From CAVYTF01 sp963708205 (lineage in GTDB: Bacteria > Bacteroidota > Bacteroidia > Chitinophagales > Chitinophagaceae), in the NCBI GenBank assembly GCA_963708205.1, contig OY970196.1, positions 868,001-932,000 on the forward strand: a DNA stretch of 64,000 nucleotides, in the 5' to 3' direction. A program made the position numbers and the translations under genes. How positions within the stretch are numbered: the first letter of the stretch is position 1; each line of letters begins with the position of its first letter. Below are positions 41,958 through 51,320 of this stretch, piece after piece. Below the pieces are notes generated by a model. The model was given only the letters and a program-made list of their open reading frames with translations. It was not told the origin of the DNA and did no database searches.

Positions 41958-44819
41958 TTAGTCACTAAAAAATTTACCTGTATAACTTTCTTTTACTTTT
42001 TTTAAATCCTTTGGAAGCCCTGCAAACACTAAGCTTCCGCCAATGTCACCTGCTTCAGGACCAAGGTCAATGATCCAGTCGGCACATTTTAAAACATCTG
42101 TGTTATGTTCGATCACAATGATTGAATGTCCCTGTTCGATCAATGCATTGAATGATGCAAGTAATTTTTTTATGTCATGAAAATGAAGACCTGTTGTTGG
42201 TTCATCAAAAATAAAAAGAATATTTCCTGCGCCTTTTCCTTTGCCCAAAAAACTTGCAAGCTTCACACGCTGTGCTTCACCACCTGATAAAGTGTCGGAT
42301 GATTGTCCGAGTTTAATGTAGCCCAATCCTACGTCCTGCAAAGGTTTCAGCGCTTTGGCTAAATTTTTTTCTTCTTTGAAAAATTCAATCGCATCATCAA
42401 CACTCATTTCCAAAACATCAAAAATACTTTTGTTTTTATATTGCACTTCAAGCACTTCTTCTTTAAATCTTTTACCATTGCAAACTTCACAAGTGAGATG
42501 CACATCTGCAAGAAACTGCATCTCAACAACCTGTTCACCTTCACCTTTACAATTGTCACAACGTCCGCCATCAACATTAAAAGAAAAATGTTTTGGAAGA
42601 AAGCCGCGCATTTTAGCAAGCGATTGCTTTGCATATAAATCTCTTATCTCATCATAAGCTTTAATATAAGTAACAGGATTGCTTCGCGAAGACTTTCCAA
42701 TTGGGTTTTGATCAACCAATTCTATTTGAGAAATGAGATTAATATCGCCGATGACTGCTTTGTGAAATCCAACTTTATCTGCAAACTCGCCTTTTAATTT
42801 TTTTAATGCAGGATATAAAATTTGTTTCACCAAAGTCGTTTTTCCACTGCCACTTACGCCGCTTACAGCGCATAAAATATTCAAAGGAAATTGTACTGAA
42901 ATATTTTTCAAATTATTTTGACGGGCACCTTCAACGGTAATACTTTTATTCCATTTGCGCACTTGTTTTGGCGCATCAATTTGTAATTCACCTTTTAAAT
43001 ATTTTCCTGTTAAGCTTTCAGAATTATTTATAAGATCATTATAATTTCCTTCGGCAATTACTTCGCCGCCAAGATGCGAAGCGAGCGGTCCCATATCAAT
43101 AATATGATCAGCTTCACGCATCATCATTTCATCATGTTCTACTACAACAACAGTATTATTCAAATCTCGTAACTGTTTTAGCACAACAATTAGTCTTTCA
43201 GTATCGCGCGAATGCAAACCAATAGAAGGTTCATCTAAAATATACAATGAGTTCGTGAGATTACTTCCCAAACTTCTTGTTAATTGAATGCGCTGACTTT
43301 CGCCACCACTTAAACTATTTGCCAAACGATTTAAGGTAAGATAACCTAAACCCACGTCTATCAAGGTTTGCAGCCGTTGATGGATTTCAATTAAAATGCG
43401 TTTTGCAATTTGTTGTTCATTTTCTGTTAATGACATTTCTTCAAACCAAACTTTCAAATCTTTGGTTTGCATTGCACATAATTCTCCTATATGCTTGTCA
43501 TTTATTTTTACATATAAGGCTTCAGTGCGCAAACGATAACCTTTACAATCAGGGCAATTTGTTCTTCCGCGATAACGGCTCAACAAAACGCGATATTGAA
43601 CTTTGTATAAATTTTGTTCTACTTCTTTAAAGAAATCATTCATTCCCAAAGCACCGCCAACACCAGTCCACAATTGCTTGTATTGCTCATCAGTTAAGTC
43701 TGCAATTGCTTTGTGAACAGGGAAATTTTTTCCTGTTGCTTTGATGAATTGTTCGCGCCACCAACCAAGCTTCTCGCCTTTCCACGGAGCAATTGCGCCT
43801 TCATAAACACTCAATCGTTTATCAGGAATTACAAGATCTGCATCAATGCCAAGCACCTGGCTGAAACCTTCGCAGGTTGGGCATGCGCCGAAAGGATTGT
43901 TGAATGAAAATAAATTCGGAACAGGTTCTTCAAACTGCATTCCATCCAATTCAAACTTATTGCTGAATGCTAATAATTTTTCTCCGTTTATTTCTATTAT
44001 CATTTCTCCTTCGCCTTCATAAAATGCAGTGCCGATTGAATCTGTTACACGATGCAAATCATCCTCATCAAAATCTTTAACGACAATGCGATCAACTAAA
44101 ATGAAAGTTGATAAGTCTTTGTTGTTAGTTTTTAGCTTTTTATTTAGTTCCTTATCATTCAATTCAAGCAAATCTTCAATGCTGATAATTTCAGTTTCTG
44201 ACTTTTGATTTTTAACTTCTGACTTCAAATACATTCTTGAAAACCCTTTCTGCAATAAGATATTCAACTCTTCTCTTGCTTCACGTTTTGCATGTTGCTT
44301 AAACTTAACAAGCATTGCAATTTTATCTCCGTGCTTTGAGCTTTTTATTAATTGCACAACATCAATTACATCATCTTTTTTTACTTCTCTTCCTGAAATT
44401 GGCGAAATGGTTTTACCAATTCTTGCAAACAACAAACGCAGATAATCATAAATTTCCGTCATGCTGCCAACCGTGCTGCGTGGTGTGCGCGTGATAACTT
44501 TTTGCTCAATAGCAATGGCAGGACATAAGCCTTTGATATAATCCACATCAGGCTTTGCGATGCGGCTAACAAACTGGCGGGAATATGCACTAAGGCTTTC
44601 CGCATATCTGCGCTGACCTTCTGCAAATAAAGTGTCTATGGTCAGCGAAGACTTGCCACTTCCGGAAACACCTGTAACAACAATAAATTTATTTCGCGGA
44701 AAAGTAACAGTAACATTTTTAAGATTGTGCACCCTTGCACCTTTTACTAAAATATTATTATCCTTCGGTGTGTTTTTCTTTATTTTATTTCTGTTTATTT
44801 CATTAAGTGTTTCAGTCAT
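41958..44819 (-). CDS. uvrA: Excinuclease ABC subunit A
   Basis: 953 aa: first Walker A TGVSGSGKSSL (about 49-59), insertion and UvrB-binding regions, zinc finger CPTCEGFSQV and CPDCKGYR, first signature LSGGESQRIQL; second half Walker A SGVSGSGKTTL, second zinc module CDNCKGEGEQ...CEVCNGKRF, signature LSGGEAQRVKLA, Walker B FIFDEPTTGLH. Recognises bulky lesions with UvrB in nucleotide excision repair. About 12 residues (KSEVKNQKSETE, near position 205) interrupt a usually compact stretch after GFSRMYL and come from simple-repeat DNA. Converges with prfB, 3 bp apart. Confidence 0.96.
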   Translation of the reverse strand: MTETLNEINRNKIKKNTPKDNNILVKGARVHNLKNVTVTFPRNKFIVVTGVSGSGKSSLTIDTLFAEGQRRYAESLSAYSRQFVSRIAKPDVDYIKGLCPAIAIEQKVITRTPRSTVGSMTEIYDYLRLLFARIGKTISPISGREVKKDDVIDVVQLIKSSKHGDKIAMLVKFKQHAKREAREELNILLQKGFSRMYLKSEVKNQKSETEIISIEDLLELNDKELNKKLKTNNKDLSTFILVDRIVVKDFDEDDLHRVTDSIGTAFYEGEGEMIIEINGEKLLAFSNKFELDGMQFEEPVPNLFSFNNPFGACPTCEGFSQVLGIDADLVIPDKRLSVYEGAIAPWKGEKLGWWREQFIKATGKNFPVHKAIADLTDEQYKQLWTGVGGALGMNDFFKEVEQNLYKVQYRVLLSRYRGRTNCPDCKGYRLRTEALYVKINDKHIGELCAMQTKDLKVWFEEMSLTENEQQIAKRILIEIHQRLQTLIDVGLGYLTLNRLANSLSGGESQRIQLTRSLGSNLTNSLYILDEPSIGLHSRDTERLIVVLKQLRDLNNTVVVVEHDEMMMREADHIIDMGPLASHLGGEVIAEGNYNDLINNSESLTGKYLKGELQIDAPKQVRKWNKSITVEGARQNNLKNISVQFPLNILCAVSGVSGSGKTTLVKQILYPALKKLKGEFADKVGFHKAVIGDINLISQIELVDQNPIGKSSRSNPVTYIKAYDEIRDLYAKQSLAKMRGFLPKHFSFNVDGGRCDNCKGEGEQVVEMQFLADVHLTCEVCNGKRFKEEVLEVQYKNKSIFDVLEMSVDDAIEFFKEEKNLAKALKPLQDVGLGYIKLGQSSDTLSGGEAQRVKLASFLGKGKGAGNILFIFDEPTTGLHFHDIKKLLASFNALIEQGHSIIVIEHNTDVLKCADWIIDLGPEAGDIGGSLVFAGLPKDLKKVKESYTGKFFSD

Positions 44820-45048
44820 CGGTTTAAAAATGCTTAAAAAAATTCGGTCAAAATTATAATTTCATTAATTTACATTTTTTTTACAATTAGAAGTAAAGTG
44901 TAATAAAAAGAATTCCTACATTCACATTATCTTCACAAAACGAAAATAAAGCCTATCGAGTATCTTCTACTAAAATGTTAATCAAAATAACAAGTTTGAT
45001 TAAATATTTATAAATCCAAATTATCCAATATTCAAAGCTGTTTTTTGT

Positions 45049-45630
45049 ATGAGAAATTTTAACTTATTCACAGACACGCAACTCGTGCACGCCTTCCAGC
45101 ATGGAAATTCGCATGCTTTCGAAGCACTGATCAATCGTTATAAAGACAAAATATTTTCGTCGATTTTGTTTCTCGTTAAAGACAAATATCTCGCCGAAGA
45201 TCTTTTTCAGGAAACTTTTATCAGAATTATTGATACCATTAAAGCAAAAAGATATAACGATGAAGGTAAATTTTTGCCATGGGCATCGCGCATCGCGCAT
45301 AATTTATGTGTTGATTATTTTAGAAAAGTAAAACGCACACCATCAATTGTTACAAGCGATGATCGTGATATTTTTGATGTGATAAATGTTGTGGAAGAAA
45401 CGCCTGAGCAAAAAATGATGCGCAGCCAAACACATGACCGCATTCACTCCATGCTAAATATGTTGCCTGATGAGCAACGCGAAGTAATTGTATTGCGCCA
45501 TTTTGGTGATATGAGTTTTAAGGAAATTGCAACAGCAACAGACTGCAGTATTAACACTGCTTTGGGTAGAATGCGTTATGGTTTGATTAATTTGCGCAGA
45601 ATGATGGTAGAAAAACAAATTGTTTTATAG
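45049..45630 (+). CDS. ECF-type RNA polymerase sigma factor
   Basis: 193 aa: sigma region 2 (about 24-95: FEALINRYKDKIFSSILFLVKDKYLAEDLFQETFIRII, then FLPWASRIAHNLCVDYFRK) and region 4 (about 130-185: LNMLPDEQREVIVLRHFGDMSFKEIATATDCSINTALGRMRYGL). This resembles a conserved Bacteroidota ECF factor with no anti-sigma gene beside it; none is seen here either, so how it is controlled is unclear. 229 bp of A+T-rich DNA precede it, with no good TAnnTTTG box close to the ATG. Terminator downstream. Confidence 0.92.
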   Translation: MRNFNLFTDTQLVHAFQHGNSHAFEALINRYKDKIFSSILFLVKDKYLAEDLFQETFIRIIDTIKAKRYNDEGKFLPWASRIAHNLCVDYFRKVKRTPSIVTSDDRDIFDVINVVEETPEQKMMRSQTHDRIHSMLNMLPDEQREVIVLRHFGDMSFKEIATATDCSINTALGRMRYGLINLRRMMVEKQIVL

Positions 45631-45724
45631 CATTAAAACTTCTTGTCATTTTGTTGTTGAATCACTGGTTTTTTTAGATTGTTCGCCATAAAATGATACA
45701 GCAATAGAATGACAACCAAATTAA

Positions 45725-45753
45725 AAAGTCTTTCAATATTGAAAGACTTTTTT
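45725..45753. terminator. Bidirectional terminator
   Basis: AAAAGTCTTTCAAT and ATTGAAAGACTTTT form a perfect 14-bp stem with flanking A and T runs, between the sigma factor gene and the convergent dsbD-like gene. Confidence 0.92.
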
Positions 45754-45761
45754 GTTTTGAA

Positions 45762-47705
45762 TCATTTTGATGCATTTGCGTTTCCGCATTGCAACCATTG
45801 CAGATATTGCTGCACGTTTGGTGTGTAACCAACAGGATTATTAATTAGTTTTTCATCTTCATTCAAAACGACATATAGAGGCTGGGAAGACTGGTTAAAG
45901 TTTTCAGTTTCAAATGTTGCCCATTTATCACCTTCACTTACAATTTCTTTTTTTTCACCATTTTTCGTTACATAAGTAAAACGTTTTTCAGCAGGCAATA
46001 ATTTTCTATCATCAACATACAACGAAACAAGAATAAAATTTTGTTTGATGTAATTATATACTTCAGGTTTCGTCCAAACATTTTCTTCCATCTTTCTGCA
46101 ATTCACGCAAGCCCATCCTGTAAAGTCAATAAGCAAAGGCTTATGCTTTTGCTTTGAAAGCTGCAAAGCTTTTGCATAATCATTCATTACATCTGCTTCG
46201 AGTGAGCCATTTTTTTCATTACCTGTTTTATAAATACTATAATTTAATGGTGGCGGAAAACCACTAAGCCATTGAAGATTTGCATACTTCGTATTTGTTA
46301 TTCCGGTAAAAAGATAAAGTGTAAAAAGTAAAACTAATAGTGCGGTAAATTTTCTTCCGGCGCTAGTTTTCATTCCTTTATAATCATGCGGCAAGCGAAT
46401 GATTCCAAATAAATATAATGCTAACGCAAAAGAAATAATCATCCATATCCCGATAAAAATTTCTCTTTTCAAAATACCCCAATGCATGACAAGATCTGCA
46501 TTCGATAAAAATTTAAAAGCCAAGCCGAGTTCAACAAATGCAAGGAATTTCTTCACAGTATCAAGCCAGCCGCCTGATTTTGGTAATGCTTTTATTAAGT
46601 TTGGAAAAATTGCAAATAAAGCAAAAGGCAATGCCAGCGCTAAGCCAAAACCCGCAAGACCACTGGTCAATTGCCATGCTCCGCCGCTTATTGAGCCCAC
46701 TAACAATGAACCTAAAATTGGTCCTGTGCATGAAAATGAAACGATGGCTAAAGTAAGCGCCATAAAAAAAATACCACCAATATTTGTTAGGCCACTTTTT
46801 GAATCTGCTTTGCCTGCCATGCCGCTTGGAAGAGTTATTTCAAAAAAACCGAAAAAAGAAAATGCGAAAAAAATAAAGATGAAAAAGAAAAAAATATTCA
46901 AGCCTGCATTGGTTGAAATGTTATTAAAAATTTCAGGCTGCACATTGCCGATAATATGAAACGGAATGCTTGCCAAAACATAAATTAAAAAAATAAAGAA
47001 GCCATATAAAATGCCATTTCGCACAGCATGTTTTCTATTGCGTGATTTTTTTGTAAAGAAAGAAACTGTAACAGGGATCATTGGAAACACACATGGAGTA
47101 AGTAATGCAATCAATCCACCTAAAAAACCAATAAAAAAAATTGTAAGAAAATTTTGTGTTGCAATATTATTTTTTGCGCCACAATCTGCCGCAGGATGAT
47201 TAATATCTATGCTTGCTATTTTTATTTTTTTTGAATCATCACTTGCAGCTGTGCCACCTTGAAGCGCTACTTCAAAAAATTGTTTTTGTTCAAGAAACTC
47301 TCCATTTTTTTTTATAAAGCCATCAATGCTTCCTTTTAAAATGGAAGGAACAAATCCATTTATTTTTACTTGCTGCGAAACAGATATTTCGCCTGTATAA
47401 ATATTTGCTTTTTTGTTGTTGAATAATTTATCGGGTGAAATTGTTGCAGGTTTATCAAACTGCATTTCATACACTAATTGCGCATTTTCATAATCAATAA
47501 TAAAATGAAGACTGATGGAAGAATCTATGGAAAAATTATTTCCGTATAATTGCCAGCCATCAGGAATAGCAGTGCTGGCTTGTATTTCATAAATATTTGA
47601 CTGAACTTTTTTAGCTGAAATTTTCCAATGAAGCAAACTATCATTCTGACAAAAAAGAGCAAGCGATAAAAAAATGAAAGAACAAAACAGCAAAAGTTTT
47701 TTCAT
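45762..47705 (-). CDS. Thiol:disulfide interchange protein DsbD-like
   Basis: 647 aa from ATG 47705: signal peptide (1-20), an N-terminal DsbD-alpha-like beta domain (about 25-135), eight membrane helices (about 180-470; with TPCVFPMIPVTVSFF carrying one of the redox cysteines and SFSCTGPILGSLLVGS carrying the other), and a C-terminal thioredoxin domain (about 520-647) with DFTGWACVNCRKMEENVW as the CxxC site. It moves electrons from cytoplasmic thioredoxin to periplasmic proteins such as TlpA-type reductases. The N-terminal domain lacks an obvious CxxxxC pair; the adjacent small gene supplies one. Confidence 0.9.
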   Translation of the reverse strand: MKKLLLFCSFIFLSLALFCQNDSLLHWKISAKKVQSNIYEIQASTAIPDGWQLYGNNFSIDSSISLHFIIDYENAQLVYEMQFDKPATISPDKLFNNKKANIYTGEISVSQQVKINGFVPSILKGSIDGFIKKNGEFLEQKQFFEVALQGGTAASDDSKKIKIASIDINHPAADCGAKNNIATQNFLTIFFIGFLGGLIALLTPCVFPMIPVTVSFFTKKSRNRKHAVRNGILYGFFIFLIYVLASIPFHIIGNVQPEIFNNISTNAGLNIFFFFIFIFFAFSFFGFFEITLPSGMAGKADSKSGLTNIGGIFFMALTLAIVSFSCTGPILGSLLVGSISGGAWQLTSGLAGFGLALALPFALFAIFPNLIKALPKSGGWLDTVKKFLAFVELGLAFKFLSNADLVMHWGILKREIFIGIWMIISFALALYLFGIIRLPHDYKGMKTSAGRKFTALLVLLFTLYLFTGITNTKYANLQWLSGFPPPLNYSIYKTGNEKNGSLEADVMNDYAKALQLSKQKHKPLLIDFTGWACVNCRKMEENVWTKPEVYNYIKQNFILVSLYVDDRKLLPAEKRFTYVTKNGEKKEIVSEGDKWATFETENFNQSSQPLYVVLNEDEKLINNPVGYTPNVQQYLQWLQCGNANASK

Positions 47706-47714
47706 CAAAAAATT

Positions 47715-48167
47715 TTATTGAAGTTTCACTTCAAATGTTTTTTTTACCGGTGGCAAACATTCAGCATCATTGCAAACCATGTATTCAACATTGCCGCTCA
47801 ATGTAGTTTTTACGTTAGCTTTTAAATTAACTGTTTGAACAAAATCTACTTTGTCGCTAAAATATTTCACATCAATTCCGAAATTTTTATCATGCTCAAC
47901 TTTCAAAGCGCCCACTTCATTTGGTATTCCTGAAATTGTAACCAAAGGATTTTTATTAAACGTAATTTTTGTTGGCACGGGTCCTCCCTTCGGAGTGGTT
48001 TGCGAATAAATATGCCAGCTTTTTGGAAGCGATGCCGTAATGGTAATTTGATAAACTTTATCCGATTTTTTTGCGGTAGCATACGTCCACTGCACCGGAT
48101 TTTGAATTTGCGCAAATATTGAAACAGAAATAAAACAAGTAAGTAAAATGAGAAAATATTTTTTCAT
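47715..48167 (-). CDS. Stand-alone DsbD N-terminal (DsbD-alpha) domain protein
   Basis: 150 aa: signal peptide (1-19), then a DsbD_N type immunoglobulin-like fold. The segment YMVCNDAECLPPVKKTFEV near the C-terminus carries two Cys spaced as CxxxxC, like the DsbD-alpha site that hands electrons to DsbC/DsbG/CcmG. It begins the two-gene unit with the DsbD-like protein (9 bp gap to its ATG), so the pair may work as a split DsbD in which this protein is the soluble shuttle. The partner assignment is inferred from adjacency. Confidence 0.8.
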   Translation of the reverse strand: MKKYFLILLTCFISVSIFAQIQNPVQWTYATAKKSDKVYQITITASLPKSWHIYSQTTPKGGPVPTKITFNKNPLVTISGIPNEVGALKVEHDKNFGIDVKYFSDKVDFVQTVNLKANVKTTLSGNVEYMVCNDAECLPPVKKTFEVKLQ

Positions 48168-48192
48168 GAAAAATAAAAATTATAAAATTGAT

Positions 48193-48852
48193 TTAGTTCA
48201 AACCTAATATGGAAAAGACTTTCAGCCCGTCTGTATTTCCAAGTTCTGGTGATGAAGCTCGTTCAGGATGCGGCATCAAACCAAAAACATTGCCTGCATT
48301 ATTTTTAATTCCGGCAATATTTCTTATCGCATCATTAGGATTATGTGCGCTATGAATATTTCCTTTTTCATCACAATAGTGAAAAATTATCTGGTTATTT
48401 TTTTCCAGTTCATCCAATGTTTTTTCATCTGCAAAAAATCTTCCGTCACCATGTGCAACAGGTATTTTTAAAGGCTCGCCATCATTGTGTTTCATATAAA
48501 TATTCTTTGAAACAAATTGCTGGTTTCCGTTCGGCAATAAAACTCCGGGAAGCAAATGACTTTCGCATAAAATCTGAAAACCATTGCAGACACCAAGCAC
48601 TTTGCCGCCTTTGTTTGCAAATTCAATCACACTTTGCATCATCGGGCTGAAACGTGCGATGGCGCCGCATCTTAAGTAATCGCCAAAGGAAAAACCGCCC
48701 GGTAAAACAATACAATCTTCCGTAGAAAACATGCTGATGTCTTTGTCTTTATGCCAGAGCATGATCACTTCCTTATTCAGATCATTTTGCAGAGCATCCT
48801 GCATATCACGATCACAATTTGAGCCTGGGAAAACAACGATACCGAATTTCAT
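48193..48852 (-). CDS. purQ: Phosphoribosylformylglycinamidine synthase, glutaminase subunit
   Basis: 219 aa class I glutamine amidotransferase: MKFGIVVFPGSNCDRDM start, LPGGFSFGDYLRCGAIA, nucleophile Cys in GVCNGFQIL (about residue 92), and the His-Glu pair in GLMPHPERA near the C-terminus. Supplies ammonia to PurL in purine synthesis; purL and purS are not in this window. Presence of a separate PurQ implies the split PurS/Q/L form rather than the fused enzyme. TATATTTG box at 48876-48869, about 16 nt before the ATG. Confidence 0.95.
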   Translation of the reverse strand: MKFGIVVFPGSNCDRDMQDALQNDLNKEVIMLWHKDKDISMFSTEDCIVLPGGFSFGDYLRCGAIARFSPMMQSVIEFANKGGKVLGVCNGFQILCESHLLPGVLLPNGNQQFVSKNIYMKHNDGEPLKIPVAHGDGRFFADEKTLDELEKNNQIIFHYCDEKGNIHSAHNPNDAIRNIAGIKNNAGNVFGLMPHPERASSPELGNTDGLKVFSILGLN

Positions 48853-48959
48853 ACCTTATTATTATGCACAAATATAAAGACAATAAAAATTGTTGAATAG
48901 TTAAGGATGATGAATAATAAAATCTGAGAAGCGTATGTTTTGGTTATTTCAGGATTTCG

Positions 48960-49065
48960 GTCAGTGCGATACAAGTGATAAGGTATTGATGAATGACGAT
49001 GCAAGATTGATGGATAACGGAACTCAAATGATGGATGACGGAGCGTAAATGACGAATGCGTTTGC
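48960..49065. repeat. Imperfect short tandem repeats upstream of mdh
   Basis: Degenerate units of about 21-24 bp built on GATGGAT(A/G)ACGGA and GATGAATGACGATG recur here; on the minus strand they give short peptide-like periodicity (HPSFEFRYPS) that is not a gene. The rest of the 450-bp gap to mdh holds copy B of the dispersed repeat. Confidence 0.45.
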
Positions 49066-49113
49066 AAACCAGACCGATTTCTAAAAAGCTAAGGCACAAA
49101 ACAAATAAAGCAT

Positions 49114-49190
49114 GATAGTAAAGTGAACGATGAAAGGATTTTCAATTTGCTGCTTCGACACGCAAATTGCCCAACGATGCCGCTATGAAA
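49114..49190 (-). repeat. Dispersed hairpin repeat, copy B
   Basis: In reverse orientation it reads GCATCGTTGGGCAATTTGCG, TGTCGAAGCAGCAAATTG and TTCATCGTTCACTTTACTAT, nearly identical to copy A over about 65 bp including the CAATTTGC/GCAAATTG stem. The left flank has diverged. Confidence 0.8.
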
Positions 49191-49303
49191 TACTGAAGCT
49201 GGTATCAAAAAAGTCCATAGCCTATAGTCAATAATCCATAGGGAGAAGTTGGAAAGCATTATTTTTGCGCGCAAATATTTGTTGCCAAATAAAAATAAAA
49301 CAC

Positions 49304-50233
49304 ATGAAAATAACTGTAGTTGGTGCAGGCGCAGTGGGCGCAACCTGCGCAGATAATATTGCCCGTGCAGCGCTCTGCGAAGAATTGGTTCTGCTCGATA
49401 TTAAAGAAGGTCTTGCTGAAGGCAAAGCGCTTGATATGACGCAGACTGCCGCGCTGCTTGGCTTTGATACGCGCATCAAGGGCAGCACAAACGATTATGC
49501 CAAAACAGAAAAATCTGATGTGGTGGTAATAACTTCCGGACTGCCGCGCAAGCCCGGCATGACCCGCGAAGAATTGATCGGCACCAATGCTGGCATTGTA
49601 AGAAATGTTGTTGAAAATATTTTGAAATATTCTCCTGATGCTATTATTATCGTTATCAGCAACCCGATGGATACGATGACTTATCTCGCGTTGCAAAGCA
49701 GCGGCTTACCAAAAAACAGGATCATCGGCATGGGCGGAGCATTGGACAGTGCACGCTTCAAATGCTATCTCAGCAAGGCCTTGAACTGCTCGCCAAGAGA
49801 TCTGAATGCAATTGTTGTTGGTGGTCATGGCGATACTACAATGATACCTTTGATCCGTTATGCAACATGGAACAGCGCGCCTGTTACCAACTTTTTAAAC
49901 ATCACCGAACAAAAACAAATTGTTGCCGACACGATGGTTGGCGGTGCAACTTTAACAAAACTAATTGGCACTTCTGCATGGTATGCACCCGGCGCCGCAG
50001 GCGCCGCTTTGGTGGAAGCAATTGTGCGAGATCAGAAAAAATTATTCAGTTGCTGTGTTTATCTCGATGGTGAATACGGACAAAAAGATATTTGTCTTGG
50101 CGTGCCTGTTGTTATCGGCAAAAATGGCTGGGAAAAAATTCTTGATTATAAACTGAATGAAGAAGAGCAGGCTGAATTTAATAAAAGCGCTGCTGCTGTA
50201 AGAAGCATGAATGATGTGCTGAAGACGTTATGA
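49304..50233 (+). CDS. mdh: Malate dehydrogenase
   Basis: 309 aa from the ATG at 49304 (MKITVVGAGAVGATCADN); a longer in-frame start only adds an unlike 13-residue lead. LDH-like MDH type: NAD motif GAGAVGA, ITSGLPRKPGMTREELIGTN with substrate-loop arginines, ISNPMDTMTY, and the active site VVGGHGDTTMIPL with the catalytic His. Oxidises malate to oxaloacetate in the TCA cycle. TATTTTTG box at 49260-49267. Terminator downstream. Confidence 0.95.
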   Translation: MKITVVGAGAVGATCADNIARAALCEELVLLDIKEGLAEGKALDMTQTAALLGFDTRIKGSTNDYAKTEKSDVVVITSGLPRKPGMTREELIGTNAGIVRNVVENILKYSPDAIIIVISNPMDTMTYLALQSSGLPKNRIIGMGGALDSARFKCYLSKALNCSPRDLNAIVVGGHGDTTMIPLIRYATWNSAPVTNFLNITEQKQIVADTMVGGATLTKLIGTSAWYAPGAAGAALVEAIVRDQKKLFSCCVYLDGEYGQKDICLGVPVVIGKNGWEKILDYKLNEEEQAEFNKSAAAVRSMNDVLKTL

Positions 50234-50298
50234 GTTATGAATTATAAGTTAGCGAATTTTATGCTTAAAAAATAAAAAGAAAAAAATTCATAGTTAAT

Positions 50299-50323
50299 AA
50301 AGAGGTTGCTAATCAGCCTCTTT
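50299..50323. terminator. Terminator between mdh and the glycosyltransferase gene
   Basis: AAAGAGG-TTGCTAATCAG-CCTCTTT followed by ATTTTTTT; it overlaps the last two bases of the convergent glycosyltransferase gene. Confidence 0.8.
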
Positions 50324-51320
50324 ATTTTTTTAAAATCATCTCAACTGCTTTAGCAATTTCTTTTACATCCTGATCTTTCATACAACGAAAATGACTGAGC
50401 GGACAATGTTTCGTTCCGTAGTTAGAACATGGTTGACACGGCATGTTTTCTACCAAAATATTTTTATGCAGTTGCGGCTGCGAAGTGCCGTAGAATGGCT
50501 CTACGCAAAGCTTTGGCGAGGTTGCACCCCAAATTGCAAACACAGGCTTTTGAAAAGCGCAGGCAATATATTGCAAGCCTGTATCATGTGAGATAACGCA
50601 TTTTGCGCGGCGAACAATATCAGCAGATTCATTCAAAGAAAACTTTCCGCAGGCATTGTATATTTTCACTTTATCAACTGCAGCAATTTTATTTCCTTCC
50701 TGAAATTCTTCTTTACCGCCAACAAGAATAATGGGAAATGGAATTTGTGCACAAAGCTGTTTTAATTTATAAACAGGTAACTTTTTTGTGTGAAAAGCAG
50801 CGCCAATAACTATCGCAACAAAGCCAAACATGTGCGCATGCGGAATATCGTTATCCTTTATCTTTTCTTTTTCATCAATAAAATAATCAAGTCCTTTGCC
50901 GTCATCCACTACTCCTAATTTGTTCAGCGCATTTATACATCGAACAGAAATGTGCGTGCGCGGAATGAAATCAATAGCAAGCTTTGTAAGAAGAAATTTT
51001 TGAAGAGATAATTTATTATAAGAAAAAGTTTTCACTTTTAAAGCAAGCCTGATTTTATAAGAGCGAAAGTTTTTGTGCAGGTCAATGATATAATCAAACT
51101 TTTCTTGCTTCAACTCGTCGATTAAAGCATCAAGATCATTATTTAAGTAATGAAATTTATCAATGTAAGGATTGTGCAGCGTTACTGATTTCATTGATAG
51201 CTTGGACAGAAAATGCACTTCGGAATTTGCAACCTGTTGCTTCAAACATCTTATGGCAGGAGTTGTGAGAACAATATCGCCAATGGAAGAAAAACGAATG
51301 ACGAGAAATTTCATGGTCAT
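50322..51320 (-). CDS. Glycosyltransferase family 9 (heptosyltransferase-like)
   Basis: 332 aa GT-B enzyme: MKFLVIRFSSIGDIVLTTPAIRCLK at the N-terminus, IDLHKNFRSY, and the ADP-heptose-type donor site SHDTGLQYIACAFQKPVFAIWGATSPKLCVEP. Likely adds a sugar to the LPS core or another envelope glycan. A Cys cluster in PCQPCSNYGTKHCPLSHFRC at the C-terminal part is shared by many family 9 members of this phylum. Starts directly after the MFS gene stop, so they form an operon; the second ATG (51314) is equally possible. Confidence 0.88.
   Translation of the reverse strand: MTMKFLVIRFSSIGDIVLTTPAIRCLKQQVANSEVHFLSKLSMKSVTLHNPYIDKFHYLNNDLDALIDELKQEKFDYIIDLHKNFRSYKIRLALKVKTFSYNKLSLQKFLLTKLAIDFIPRTHISVRCINALNKLGVVDDGKGLDYFIDEKEKIKDNDIPHAHMFGFVAIVIGAAFHTKKLPVYKLKQLCAQIPFPIILVGGKEEFQEGNKIAAVDKVKIYNACGKFSLNESADIVRRAKCVISHDTGLQYIACAFQKPVFAIWGATSPKLCVEPFYGTSQPQLHKNILVENMPCQPCSNYGTKHCPLSHFRCMKDQDVKEIAKAVEMILKK

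Noticed and set aside
46399..46959. 186-aa antisense ORF over the dsbD-like gene
   Set aside because: Opposite strand of the membrane domain; Lys/Pro-rich translation typical of a shadow frame.
48853..49067. 72-aa minus-strand ORF with HPSF/RYPS repeats
   Set aside because: Comes from degenerate short tandem repeats upstream of purQ; no start context.
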